From the NCBI GenBank assembly GCA_000934455.1, contig KN889823.1, forward strand, positions 1 to 43,945: 43,945 nucleotides of DNA, in the 5' to 3' direction. The first letter of the stretch is position 1, and each line of letters begins with the position of its first letter. The position numbers were made by a program, and so were the translations under genes. Below the pieces are notes generated by a model. It did not search any database, had not been told where the DNA came from, and saw nothing but the letters and a program-made list of their open reading frames with translations. The DNA comes from Apostichopus parvimensis. Its lineage: Eukaryota; Echinodermata; Holothuroidea; Aspidochirotida; Stichopodidae. Shown here in pieces: positions 1 to 12,200 of the stretch.

Positions 1-280
1 AATTCATTCATCGGGAAATAATCATGGAATAGGGCTACATTTTATGATAAATATATCCATCTGTGACGGATATACCTCGACAACCTTATACTATTTTGAA
101 GTTCAACAGATGAAGCTTTCCCCAGGTCCTCTATTTTTATCATTTGAAAGGAACATCCAGCAACGAACATCATTGTGAACTTTCAGTGAAGAATTCTCGA
201 CTTGTTTCAGGTAAATTACACACCAAGGATTTAACAGATTTGTAATGAGTACACACTAATACTCGTATTCATGTATACAG

Positions 281-556
281 TTTCATTTCATTTCATTTAT
301 TTGTTTTTCACAACATGCATTTAAACGTTTACAAATAACAAATAACATGAAGTAGTAGTAAATAATACATGAAGTGAAGGAAGCGGAACAAAAAACCCTT
401 GCGGGCTTGACGGGGTGCTTCGCTCCCTAAAATACTGAGAAAGAGACCAATCAAAGTACAACAAAGCAAAATACACAATTTCATACAATAGGACAATAAG
501 ACCATAACAAAACAATATCAACCCACCTCCCCCCGGAAAAAAAACAATCCAGTGCA
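281..556 (-). mobile_element. LINE 3' end fragment, family shared with 41586-42060
   Basis: Read on the minus strand this ends in a microsatellite-like tail of AAATG units (tttcatttcatttca on plus), typical of CR1/L2-type LINE 3' ends. It shares with the copy at 41586-42060 the tail, a tcacaaca motif, an aaaaaccc..gcgggcttg block and a downstream ctccct..aaaata block. Only the 3' untranslated part is present and no reverse-transcriptase coding is visible. The family assignment rests on the second copy, which does carry a degraded RT C-terminus. Confidence 0.6.
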
Positions 557-1334
557 TCTGAACACCTGAGTTTGTCCATACAACAAATTGGAGTCTTTCA
601 ATTACTTGTCAAGAGTTAGTATTTGTTTAAATAATAATTACTTAAGTTACATGGTTGGCATTCAAACTTGAAGCGGACGGCTTTCTGCTGTTCTATAGTA
701 TATGTAATGAATTTTCACCTTTTTCATAGTCACGCTTTGACGCCATTATTCAATGCCACCTTTGTTTCCATTGTACTACGCTGTAATTAAGTTCTTATTC
801 AATCATCAAGCTACAGTCTACTAGGTAGAATTGTTGCAAGAAGACTTCTTTTGTAATTACATTTAATTGTTAAGAATTCCAATCATGTAATAATGTTTTG
901 GTTATAAGTAACTGTGTACGAATAAATTACTCATTCATATTTTCATTTTCCTTTCCTTTCCTGGGTTTGAGCCTGACTACTCTATTTATTGTGCCTCTCA
1001 CTACCTCCACCCAGCTCCACCTCTCTCCACCCTCTCTATCCACCTCTCTCTCTCTCTATGTTGAGTCTGCCCGATGGTTGGGTCTGGTGGCTACTGTTTA
1101 ACCAAACTTTGAGAAAAGCCGCGTGGATTCTAGTCATATTCGTACTTCTTAATTTTAAAATCTATAGTTGAAATGCTAGTATGAGATGAAGTAGACCTAC
1201 ACGTACTCGCGCTAAGAATATTGTACTCGTATCGAGCAATTGTACTGATGTAGGGTACTCATGTAAGTGTATAGGCTATACTCGTACTGTGAGCGTAATT
1301 TGTAGTATAAAAAGAACTGTTTACATAAAGCATG

Positions 1335-1404
1335 GGCATGAAACCCAAACAACTTGATCTACTTTGAACCCCAGTCCCCATAACATTGAGACTGTCGCCG
1401 TGCC
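1335..1404 (-). repeat. Body-only remnant of the U2-headed SINE
   Basis: This stretch aligns with the middle of the U2-headed SINE copies: the gggca.gaaa.cc block, ccccagtcccc, and the at.gagactgt block appear in the same order. The U2 head and the 3' hairpin are missing. It directly abuts the left target-site duplication of the next copy, so the younger element landed beside or in an older, decayed one. Confidence 0.55.
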
Positions 1405-1422
1405 ATCATATGACGGTGTTAC

Positions 1423-1572
1423 CTTTTAAGAAAAGTCACCCAGGACAGAACCTGGGCACGAAAACCAAAACAACCGAACGACTGATCCGCTCTCAACCCA
1501 AGTCCCCTTGCATCAAGACTGTGACTCGAAGGGAACAGATACACATGATCTTAGCCAAAAGGCCGAGAAGCG
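1423..1572 (-). mobile_element. U2 snRNA-headed SINE, copy 1
   Basis: On the minus strand the element begins ATCGCTTCTCGGCCTTTTGG, followed by CTAAGATCATGTGTATCTG. This is the 5' end of U2 snRNA with small changes. After about 40 nt the sequence stops resembling U2 and becomes a body shared with the copy at 3573-3763. It ends in a hairpin (CCCAGG/CCTGGG) and a short A-rich tail (CTTAAAAG). A perfect 18-bp direct repeat, atcatatgacggtgttac, flanks it at 1405-1422 and 1573-1590, which is a target-site duplication of LINE-mobilised insertion. Relative to copy 2 it lacks about 37 bp internally. It is not a working U2 gene: the Sm site and 3' stem-loops of U2 are absent. Confidence 0.8.
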
Positions 1573-2696
1573 ATCATATGACGGTGTTACGTCAAATGAA
1601 ATATCACGAGTCCACTAGAAAGGGAATAGATATCACACATTATCTCGGTTAAAGTATAAGTAAGGTATAAGCATTGAGCTATATATAGCTCCATGGTATA
1701 AGTATAAGGTGTAGGCCTAATTATAAAGTAACATCGTATCGTGTTGGAAGGATTGGCTCATTATAAATCTATAATGATGGTAATCAACGAAATACCACGA
1801 TTTTCGAAAATCATTAAATCAGTGTCACAATACGAGTTTTTGAATTGTTTTTTTATCGAGGGCTGAGAAAGTAGGCTACTTGCGATGCTGTATGTTAATA
1901 TAGTTAATATACAACATTTTAGGTTAATATATTGTAATAGGGGCCTATATTGTTAATTACATTGTATGTTACAATGGTTATTCTTAAACTATATGATTGT
2001 CACAGAGGTTCCGAAGTAGCATTTAACATTCATAATTACCTATAAACAAAGCCACTCAGTTTAAATTTCAACAGTTGAACATATTCCATTTGCTTCTAAT
2101 ACATTAGGTTATATACTTCGCCCAAATTGTACTATATGCAACGTCATGTATTAATTAATGCTGAAGGCCTTAGGTATACGTGACCTATGCTCGATATTCC
2201 GATAACAAGAATGATCTTTCTCTTTGAGTGGGAAGAGTTTGTGTTGTTCCTGGTAATTAGTGTTTGGTGAATAACCTAAACCTGTGGTTGTTTTGGTAGT
2301 TACGTTGTTCTGAATAGACTCAGATAATTACCTTATAATTCGGCCGTGATTGGAATGATGAATGGAATTGATTGTCTGGAATGGGACGCCAGTCGTCTTG
2401 AAAGATTAGTTTCATTTTATTAAGAATGATTTTAAAGCTAGTTTTGCAGGAGGATTCGCGCAACAGGTCTACTCGTTAGGTCTCTGGGATGAGGATTGTG
2501 TGTCACACCTGATCTTTCTCTTTCGACTAAACTTCAGTAAACTAAACATCACTATTAATAAGCTACTATAGTGATTTCTCTCTAAAAAAAGAATGATTTT
2601 GGGGCTTTGGGGGAGTGACAAATGTATCGAGGTGGAGAAGTGAAATAAATATTCCGGGGAGATTGAGAGGGACCGGTGAAGCTTTGCATGGGACGG

Positions 2697-2700
<4 letters not shown>

Positions 2701-2729
<29 letters not shown>
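2701..2729 (+). repeat. G29 homopolymer tract
   Basis: An unbroken run of about 29 G follows gacggggag. It could fold as a G-quadruplex, but homopolymer length in an assembly is unreliable. It lies upstream of the first gene, outside any exon I can support. Confidence 0.85.
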
Positions 2730-2730
<1 letters not shown>

Positions 2731-3211
2731 GAGGAGAAGACTCATGTGCCAGGTTAATATCCGGAAGTCCTCGCATTAACGTGACCTTTTTACCCAACGA
2801 GGCCACCATTTTGACACATAATAAGCTACTTCCATGTTCGGGTGCCAGAAGCGCAGGAAACGATACTGTACATTAGGCCTATACACACATTAGGAATCTT
2901 TAGAGACACAAAAAAAAAAAAAAAAAACGCGTTACAATTGTACTTCCGTTGCTGTTTTGATGCCGGGGAATAAGAAGGAGCGGATGATTTCCGAAAACGT
3001 GAGAATGGTAAAGGCATGAATATGATAAATCAAGCAGTATTCACTTCAATTTCCTCTTTGGGTGAGTATACTGTGGTATGTAAACATTTGTAATAGGAGA
3101 GGGGATTAGACATAATGTAATGGCGTCTATTCACTTTTGCGTTCAAATAAAACAGCAATGATGAAAATACATTTTGAGGAATATTTTGTTTTTTATACAG
3201 GTTTCCGAAAA

Positions 3212-6200
3212 ATGACTGAGGTGAATCAGGACCACCAAGCCCTCCTGTATCACAGAGACCGTCTGCGCGACCTCAAGTCCGGCATCAACAAAGTGCTGGA
3301 CATTGTGCATGGGGTACTTTGTGTGGAGAATTGTACAGATAATGAGGGTAATGCCACAAAACTAACCGACTACTATGAAAGCCTACAAAGAGTGGTAAGT
3401 GCATGTAGTTAAAGGCATTGAAGACTCGCCCCAAACCGCGTGTGGCCATCTGAAAAAAGTTAACTTTCCGTTGCTTGCAAGTGACGTTTTGTTCGTGTCG
3501 CTACAAAATGCAGACAGTACAGTAATGAAACGTGATACCTTGTTATCTTTATCAATCAGCGTTGCCGATGTACTTTTTTAAGATAAGTCACCCAGGAAAG
3601 AACCTGGGCACGAAAACCAAACTACCGAACGACTGATCCGCTCTCAACCCCAGTCCCCGTGCATCGAGACTGTGACTGTGTGATCATCGTCGGGTGTGTA
3701 TCACCATTCCCCTCGAAAGGGAACAGATACTACACATGATCTTAGCCAAAAGACCGAGAAGCGTTGCCGATGTAGGAAACCATACCAAACCAAATCATGT
3801 TACCGTCCAACCTATAGACAGCCCGGGTTGTCATTAAAATAACTCAATTACAACGAAACGATTTTAGCTTCTAATCCCGTTTAGCTACAACCAGTACCTT
3901 TGTGTTGCATATAGATCCCACGGGTTATTGCGTAATCCTTGACACATTTGCAGAAAGCCAAAGTGCCTAATTGCCTTTGTATTTTATGTTAATTGTAAAT
4001 ACCTTACACATCATCCCTTTTGTAGTTGAGATCGGTTTGGGTAGTATGATATATATACCTGAATAGTGTTAAGGCTTGTGCTAAAGAAGACACAGTGTCG
4101 GTGAAAGTAAATGGTTAGGATTCGATATTTTACTTATCCTGTACTATATAGTAAATACACGAGAGTATACGGCCTACTGTTTTGGAGTGTTATACTTCGA
4201 GGACATCATGGGACACTCACATCCCAATCTCGTCAGGGTAACACTATAACTATACATCCAAAGTAGATATTTACTGTTCACAAGCTTTGACTTGGGGCAG
4301 AAACAAGAAATTGACTGGAAATTTCTTCTGCAGTTATTGGTCACTCTCCCCGCATGATTTATACAGCGGCATTGAAAACAACTAGTTTTGTTTCATAACC
4401 GTAGATATATATATATATATATATCAATGTATAAATATGTGCACTTTCCACCGCACTCACTCTGTTGTGCCAATGTCATACATTAAGAGCTATTTTCACT
4501 CAAAGAGGCGATTAAAACCATTAATTAGCCGTATTAGTTAATGCAATATCATACTTAAGTCTTAAATAGAGAAAGGTATGTCAATGGCACCAGGAGTCGA
4601 AATGTAATATTTAAGTGGCTAAATGTTGCCGTCACTAAGGAAGATTAACTGCTTTTAGACCTGACAAGAAGTAGGTCTACAACGCCGGGGCTTTGAGTCA
4701 CTTAGGGGCACGGAGAAAATAAGATGGATAATGGTCTATTCTTATTTACACAATTTCCTTAAATTAATTATTTGATATTGCAGACTCACTTGCGTATAAG
4801 TAACATTTAAGCTGCTTTTTTCTCTCTCAGGAACGAGAGAGTTGGGGAAGGTTAAAAGAAGAATTTATCGAAAAGACATCGGACGAAACAAATGACCCTC
4901 AAAATGACAAAACCGTTTCACAAATTTTGTTGGAGTTCGTCAAAGTTCTCGATGAGATCAAGGTTGGTTTGGAGGAGAGCCTAAAGGTGAGTCTCATATA
5001 AGGAGTTTTCGGTGACTAACACTCAACAAACATTATGGGACGCCAATATGGTCACCAAGTAACACATTTCGTCTGAAAGTTATGTCTAGTGTTAACAATA
5101 TACATACTCATAGCCATGTTCCATATACATATGAACATACATGTGTGCCTTTCCTTACTATTACAATAATACTGATGCAATATATATTATACATATACAT
5201 ATATATTCCAATACATGTAGTTTCTAAAGCGATACTCTTTACTTGTCAATTTCAATTTGCCTTTGTCTCATAATATTTTCTTTTGGAGTACACGTGCATT
5301 TTCTTTATAATATGTATATATGTAACGTTTTTCTGGCATGACACTTTTGTTACTTATATCGACAGGTTCGAACAACCACAGATAATAAGATGCGAGCAGA
5401 ACTTGCTTCCATTCAAAGTAAGTTGTAGCAGAGTTTTAGTAATTTATCCATCATTGACTTAATCACTATATACAAACACACTAAATCACCAAACTAAGTT
5501 CTAACTATGTAGGTAAAAGCTGTAAATAACTATTAATATGTGACACTTTGGTCATCCATGAGTCCATGACGGTCAGTATTCCAAATGTAAAGTTTTAGAT
5601 GGAATGTACAACGTGTTTGATCACTCGATCAGAATAAGACCCTGCGTACACCAAAAAGAGGCTGGTCCCTATAACGTCAATTTTTCAAAAGTAAAAAGTA
5701 CGAACAATAATCGCCTCTGTTGCCATATGTTTTATTATAAATAAATTATAATAATGTACTTTCATAATCAAGAAAAACCATTAAAGAAAATCTCAAAACC
5801 TGATAAAAAATGTGATACATTTGTACTTAAAAACGAAGCCATGTCAATTATCGCATTCATTCGACGGAGAGACAAAGTTTCGGAGCTCTTCAGTCAATGG
5901 ATATCGCAGGTATAAATAACATTACCAATAGGCCTACACATAACAGCATGAAAAAGACTTACCCATTTGAAACTTGTGATATGAACAATTCTTTCCGAAT
6001 TTAGAGATTATGTCAAAACTATTTGGGTACATCCCACAACCCTGGATCAGCGAGCGCCTGATCTATAGTAAACATAGTTCTTCGGAACTGAGATTCAGTC
6101 ATTAATGTTATAGTGTTTCCTTTTCTTATTGATCAATAGAACAACTATACGAAGAGAGGCAAGAGAAGATGGAGCTGAAATGGGAACTTCAAGAGAATTC

Positions 6201-9200
6201 GGGAGAAGATGAATCAGGGAGACACTCTGCTTCATTTCTACAGCAAAGACTAAAAGAAAAACAAGATACCATTGCAGAGTAAGTTCATCACCTCATTTAT
6301 CCTGTCCCGAAGGTAAACAATCCAATTTGTACTGCAAACGATTTTCGACCAATTGAGCTAGCAAGTGTTGCTTTTAAAAGTATGTAAAAGCTCCTTCTAT
6401 ATCGGCTAATGCAGAATGTAAAGCAATTTGGGGACAAGTGTCAGTTTTGCACACAAGAAGGGTGTATCTTGTATTGATGTTGTACATTTATTAATCATTT
6501 ATAAATCATTTATATGTTGTCGATTGACACTAAAGGTGAGGAGAATTCACAAATTATATGAGTCTTGACAGTTTCACCTCGTTTAAATAATTTTCATGGA
6601 CGTAAAGTTAATATTTGATCACTTACGCATAAACTCCCCACTTACGCATAGACTCACTTACGCATATACTCCCCTCCCCTGCCCCGTCCACGTGCAAACA
6701 TATCCGATGTGTAGGGTTGCTATCTAGATTACCATTAATAGTATTCTCTTGCGTCTAGGTTATCCACATTATTGTACATACAATACAACCATACAGACGG
6801 TATTACCTGGCTCAGTGAACGGTTGTAAACATTTCAAACGAGAACGAGTTATGGGCGAGGTGGCCCTTGAGATGGTTGTGGTGGAGAGGATTTACATTTC
6901 ACGTGTTAGTTATTAATAAACATCTTCACTTTGAAAAACAATTTTGCCTTATAATTAGATCACAACTTGAATGTCTTTTATCAAAGTTTTTCTAGTAAAT
7001 CAGTAAACTTGTTATCATCCACGCTTGGATAATCTACACCGATACTTCAACAAGCCAGTGGCCACGTTACTATGGAGTAGGCTACCCTCGTTATTTCTTG
7101 TCTTTGATGAAAAGGGGTAGGATGGGGTGTGGGAATGATGGGGGTGTGTGGGAATGGGGTAACTGTACAAGTCATTGTAAAAGGGCCATACTTTATCAAT
7201 TGCACTTTACTATAAATAAAGATGGGAGTACATAAAGTGTTGCGGTGACACAGGCGCCCGCCCCCTCCTTGAGCATTTTTTAATTTTTTTTATGAAATCG
7301 CTAGTAATTTCAAAATAGAAAGTGCTTAGATGCAACTTACAAGGCTTGGGAAGTGCCATTTCCAGCGATCTGGGAGGAAGTTTTCGGCCAACACATGGTG
7401 GCGTTACGCTTAGATTGTTTGCCTACAGGCTTCGCCCCTCGGTTGGCAAATTCCTCGCTACGCGCCTGCGGTGACATGTTTACAAGTCTCTTGTCCCATT
7501 TTACATTGACATGTTTCTCTTCAATTATCGATTAGGTTACAAAGGGGATCAGTACTTCAACTCTGGGAAAAGGAAAGGAACCGTGTTCTTGAGACGTCAG
7601 CAAAACGGGAGCAGGAATTGGAGAAAGAGTTGGAGGAGTTAAAGAAAACTCACGAAGACATGAAGGAACGATTACTGACCAGGGTCAAGGTAAGTTATAG
7701 AAATGCTTCATGAGATAACATTATACATATATAGATGTGGAATTATAAAACCAATTAAATACTCCATTCCGGGGTAATTGCATTTGTATTGAAGGATAGA
7801 ACATGTAAATTAAACCCTTTTTAAATTGTTAATTTAAATCTCAACAGGAATTGGAAGATAAATCTAAAATGGAGAAAATTAAAACTGAAATAACTCAGAA
7901 GACATCAAAGGGTGGTACGTATACATTATTTCCTCAAATAGCACATACTGGTATATTCACATTTGAATTACATTCACTTTTCGTACGTATTAGGCTTACC
8001 TTTAGAACAACGCTGCTAATAGAGGTTTATGCATATTTCATCGAGCATTAAATAAATGCACCCGATTATCCCAGTTGAGTAAGGATAGAAAGTACATTTG
8101 TATGAATAAAAAAAAACACGCTTACTACACATGTATCCTTCACAAAGAAAAAAAACCCAATTCCTATCGATATTTATCTATAAAATAATAATAATTGGAT
8201 AATTTGTAATTTATATCATATGATACAGAAATAATTGATAAATGAACAAGGAAAGCTGCTTTAATGTGCCGCAGCTATAGTTATTACCTCCTTACTGTTC
8301 ATGCAGAAAAATCAGCATATATTTCTGAGATTTATTGTTCATGTCGTATATTACTTCCAAATTAAGTTGCTATCACAAATCACATCCGGTTTCCTCTTTA
8401 AACTAGATAATAATAGACACTTGGAAGATTTGAAACGAAAACTTTACATGGCGGAAAGGGATTTGAAGAAAGCAACTAATGAACTTTTAGTACAGCAGAG
8501 ACTTATAGTTGGATGCGTTAAAGGAGTCCGGACAGACTTCAGGTGGGTTATAAATATGTATACCTTACTGCATGTACTACCTGTTAACGCCAATGATATT
8601 ACTTTCCAGAGCAGGCCTATATACACAAAATGGCATCGTTCGATGATCTAAATATATATAGTAGGCCTACAGCTTATACATACCCCACACAAATTTATAC
8701 TATGTTCGATTCTGAATCTAAAGCTTCAAGTTGCTACAAAAGTAAGCATTATGAATTCTTAAAAAAGAAGTCCCAAAAGCCCCCCCCCCCCCACCCATGC
8801 AAGGGCGGCTCCAGGATTTTAAAAAGGAAGGGTTGTGGCCCTGTGGTCGTTGAAGCCGGTTTCGATGTAGGGGTCTTGTAGTTCTCCTCCATAAACTTAT
8901 TGAAGTGTTTGACATGAAATTATGCATTTCTGAGGTATATTTATATTGAGGGTGGGGGAGGGAGACCTTTGATCCGCACATGCTAATGTCCTGAAGTGTA
9001 TTGTATGAAGTTTTGTTGACGGTCTAACCAATTCCACAAAATGTAATATTCTTCAAATAAGAAGAAAGAAACACGGTGCTTGTTATCCTGTATGATTCTA
9101 GCTATGTTGGTGAATTTGGTGGGTAAACTGGTGGTGGGAAAATGATAAATCTAGCATTTCACACACGGTAACTGCATGCAATGTGAATAACAATACAGGT

Positions 9201-12200
9201 ACGCGTACATAGCACGGTAGGCAACCTAGGTAAGGTTAAATCACCATACGTGGCAAACCAAAGACAGAAGTAGGTTATATATAGTGAAATAGCTGAAAGT
9301 CATATTTGCCTACCCTTACTTACTTTCTACAGTGTCATAGTTGAAAGAAGGAAAGACGGTGAATTCCGCGAGGAAGATATAACAAAGATGAACACGATAT
9401 TAGATGCAATATACCGCGGGGCTGTAGAGGGCCGATTGGAGATCACCAAAGCAGACCTGCCTTTACATTATATCGCTTTAAGTGAGGTAAGAGAATACGC
9501 CAAGTGGTGACTGGTTATCTCACAATTCAAAGGGTTCTAAGGACATATTAGTGGATATATATATGGAGTTTATACGTTGGCTCGGTATGGTATGGTGTCA
9601 TATGGTATGGTATGACATATTATGGTGTCGTGGTATGGTATGACGTAATATGATATGCTATGGTATGGCATGTTGTGGTGTTGTTTGGTATGGTCTGACG
9701 TGATATGGTATGGTTTGTTATGGTATGACATGGTATGGTAAGGTATGGCATGTTATGGTGTGTTGTGTTGTGGTGTGGTATGGTATTGTTGTATGGGATG
9801 ATTTGCTATGGTAGGCTATGCATGCATGTCTCTCGGTACGCTACGGTATTCTTACTATATTATATAGCGTACGTTTTTCCCTACATGAAACTATGGTGCA
9901 ACTTACACATTATGGTTTCATAAAACATGGCAACATATCTCAGTTGTAAGCACTTTATATATGGGTCTTACGTTAGACACGACGAGAAAAAAGTACCAAC
10001 ATTAATGTGCTGAATCACATTGAAATGAGCCTACCGATCAGTCATGCAACGTAACCAAAATATTGTTATGAAAATAAAAGACGGACATACAGCGTGGTGA
10101 GAAATTTCCAGATGTCATGTCACTCTCCTAAAGTGAGTAGCATATTTGAAGTGTTCATAAATTAATAAGAACGTCGTGAATACTCAATGACAATCAAACA
10201 GTTTGCACAATACAGGTGTGGTGTGTAAATCAAGTTGCATAATATTTTGTGTCTTACATTCAAAGTTCGACAACGTTATGATATATGCTATGGTATATAC
10301 AAGGCATGAAAATAGACTACTAAACCTAATAAATGCATGGCCCGGGTGGTGTAGGGGTTGGAGATTCATCAATATTTTCATGACAAATTAAAATCACAGA
10401 TTAAAATTAAGGTTAACAATGAAACTGGTACGTGTGTTACTGTCATATTCTTCTTTGCAGGATCTCGACGGACATCCAGGAAATAAGAAATTGTCCAACA
10501 ACATCGGGTAAATTTTTAAGACTTTAATACTGCCAACTTGGGGGTATGGGGGGGGGGGTTGGGGTGGCCATGACTTCCATCTCCGTCGTCAGTTAGGGTA
10601 AATGTTACTTTGGTGAACTAATTAAATTTATTCGGGGAAGAGTTTGATGACCTCGGGGTAAATAACGCCTTTCATAAAGTTTCACGCCTAGGCTACCTAT
10701 AACCAGGGGGAAGTTCCATCCAGACCTTTACAATACTGTGTACGCAACAGATTCAATCTCTTGGTCGTAGGCAGTGTGGTATGAGTATAGCAGCATGAGT
10801 TCAAGCAATAGAATTAGCTTTGGCATGAGTACAAGTATAACGCTTTTTTTTTTAGTAAGAGTACATAATTCTAGCCAATAGTAGGACATCTATATGATAG
10901 TCTTGAGTCCATGAGGGGCGAGCACTCTGAATACAGGCAACTATGCTAAAGTACGAGTACGGACTAGGTCTGGTCTATTGTGTGATGTATTCAGTTTATG
11001 ATTTTTAATATTTAATTTTCCAATAATTTTATTTGCATATATCTGTTTTCAGTCTACGCCAACAAGTAGACAGACATATCACTTCAATATCGAACGACGT
11101 CTCATTGGTGAACAACAAGGTTAAGTCACCTATACCCCTCCGTAGAAATGAAGTCACAATTTCCAGTCCGAAATCGACCAAGAAAACTAGCAAAAGGAAA
11201 TCTACAAGACACGCTGGCAAGAAAGAAAATAATGAAGAGAATAAAGAAATTCAAAAAGGTTAGAATAACACGACAGCCTTTTGAAAGTTATTACAAAGTA
11301 TATATTCCCAAAATTAAAATTAGCAGGCTAAATGTTGACATCCTGCATGGATGATTTGGCCTATCACCATACCGTCTCGAAACTGGTACGGAATTAATAG
11401 TGTAAATCAAACTTCTGATGTCAAATTGTGAGGACTGCACAGGTTTTTAAAAAATTACGGAAATCCTTTCTGAGAATGTGATATTCCTTAAAAAGAACTG
11501 AAAGTAGACTAGCTGTATCAAGCTCAATGCGTTCTATTATAAATGTCTTGGTTTGGCATGGCCTGTCCCGTCCCCTCTCCTTCTCCAATGTTATGATATT
11601 GTGTGATAATCACAAACACTTTCTCTTTATTTCCAATTATTGTATTCCTTCATCTATAGAAAATCCTAAACTTGTTAATCAGCTTAACGGTGAACTGGAC
11701 ATTGAAAGCGCCCTCAGATGTTTTCCTGAAATGGAAGAAATGGAGGTGAGCTATAGGTGTTTAACTGTCACGTCATTGTCACATCCTATACCATGCACAG
11801 TTGGTATTTACCTCACTTACCTCCCTGTCTCCTATACATATAACATATAAACGCACTTGGATCTACACTAGCCTAAGAACTGGTATCATTTCTTGCACGG
11901 CGCCCCAAATCACCCTCTCTAAGATTACACTGTATGTATGTATTTTAGATCCTCCTGCAAGCAGGAACTCGCGAAGAAGCCTCATTGGCTTATCATTACG
12001 TCCATGAATATGAATTGTCAATTGTCAACAACTGTGTAACTGGACGATATAAACTAATCTTGGAGTGACTCGAACTGGGGACCTTATCCGCCTCCTTCCG
12101 GATCTACCCATCCGCTAAGACATTTAGTCACGTGGTAACATTATATTTAAGTTGGTATGAGGAATTCGTGATACCACGAGAAGGATGTGCATAGCATCTG

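Larger units (their letters stand above)
1..3211. other. 5' flank of the EF-hand/coiled-coil gene
   Basis: No coding exon is supported here; the open frames are short and repeat-derived. The region contains a LINE 3' tail (281-556), a pyrimidine-rich stretch near 985-1060, a U2-headed SINE with an older body remnant (1335-1590), a G29 tract (2701-2729) and an A18 run (2910-2927). A splice acceptor (tttttatacag) ends at 3200, just before the chosen start codon. At least one untranslated first exon should therefore lie in or before this region. I cannot place it; a possible donor (ttcag|gtaaat) sits near 210. Confidence 0.5.

Noticed and set aside
1561..1574. Functional U2 snRNA gene on the minus strand
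   Set aside because: Only the first 40 nt or so match U2; the Sm site and 3' stem-loops are missing and the unit has target-site duplications.
2582..2876. Frames with poly-Pro or poly-Gly over the G29 tract
   Set aside because: They are produced by the homopolymer; no coding evidence.
3137..3211. Upstream in-frame ATG as the EF-hand gene start
   Set aside because: A strong polypyrimidine-AG acceptor at 3200 lies between it and the chosen start, so the upstream part is more likely intron.
7340..7500. GC-richer stretch with a 60-aa frame in intron 4 of the EF-hand gene
   Set aside because: It looks like an unclassified repeat fragment, but I found no second copy or terminal structure here to support a call.
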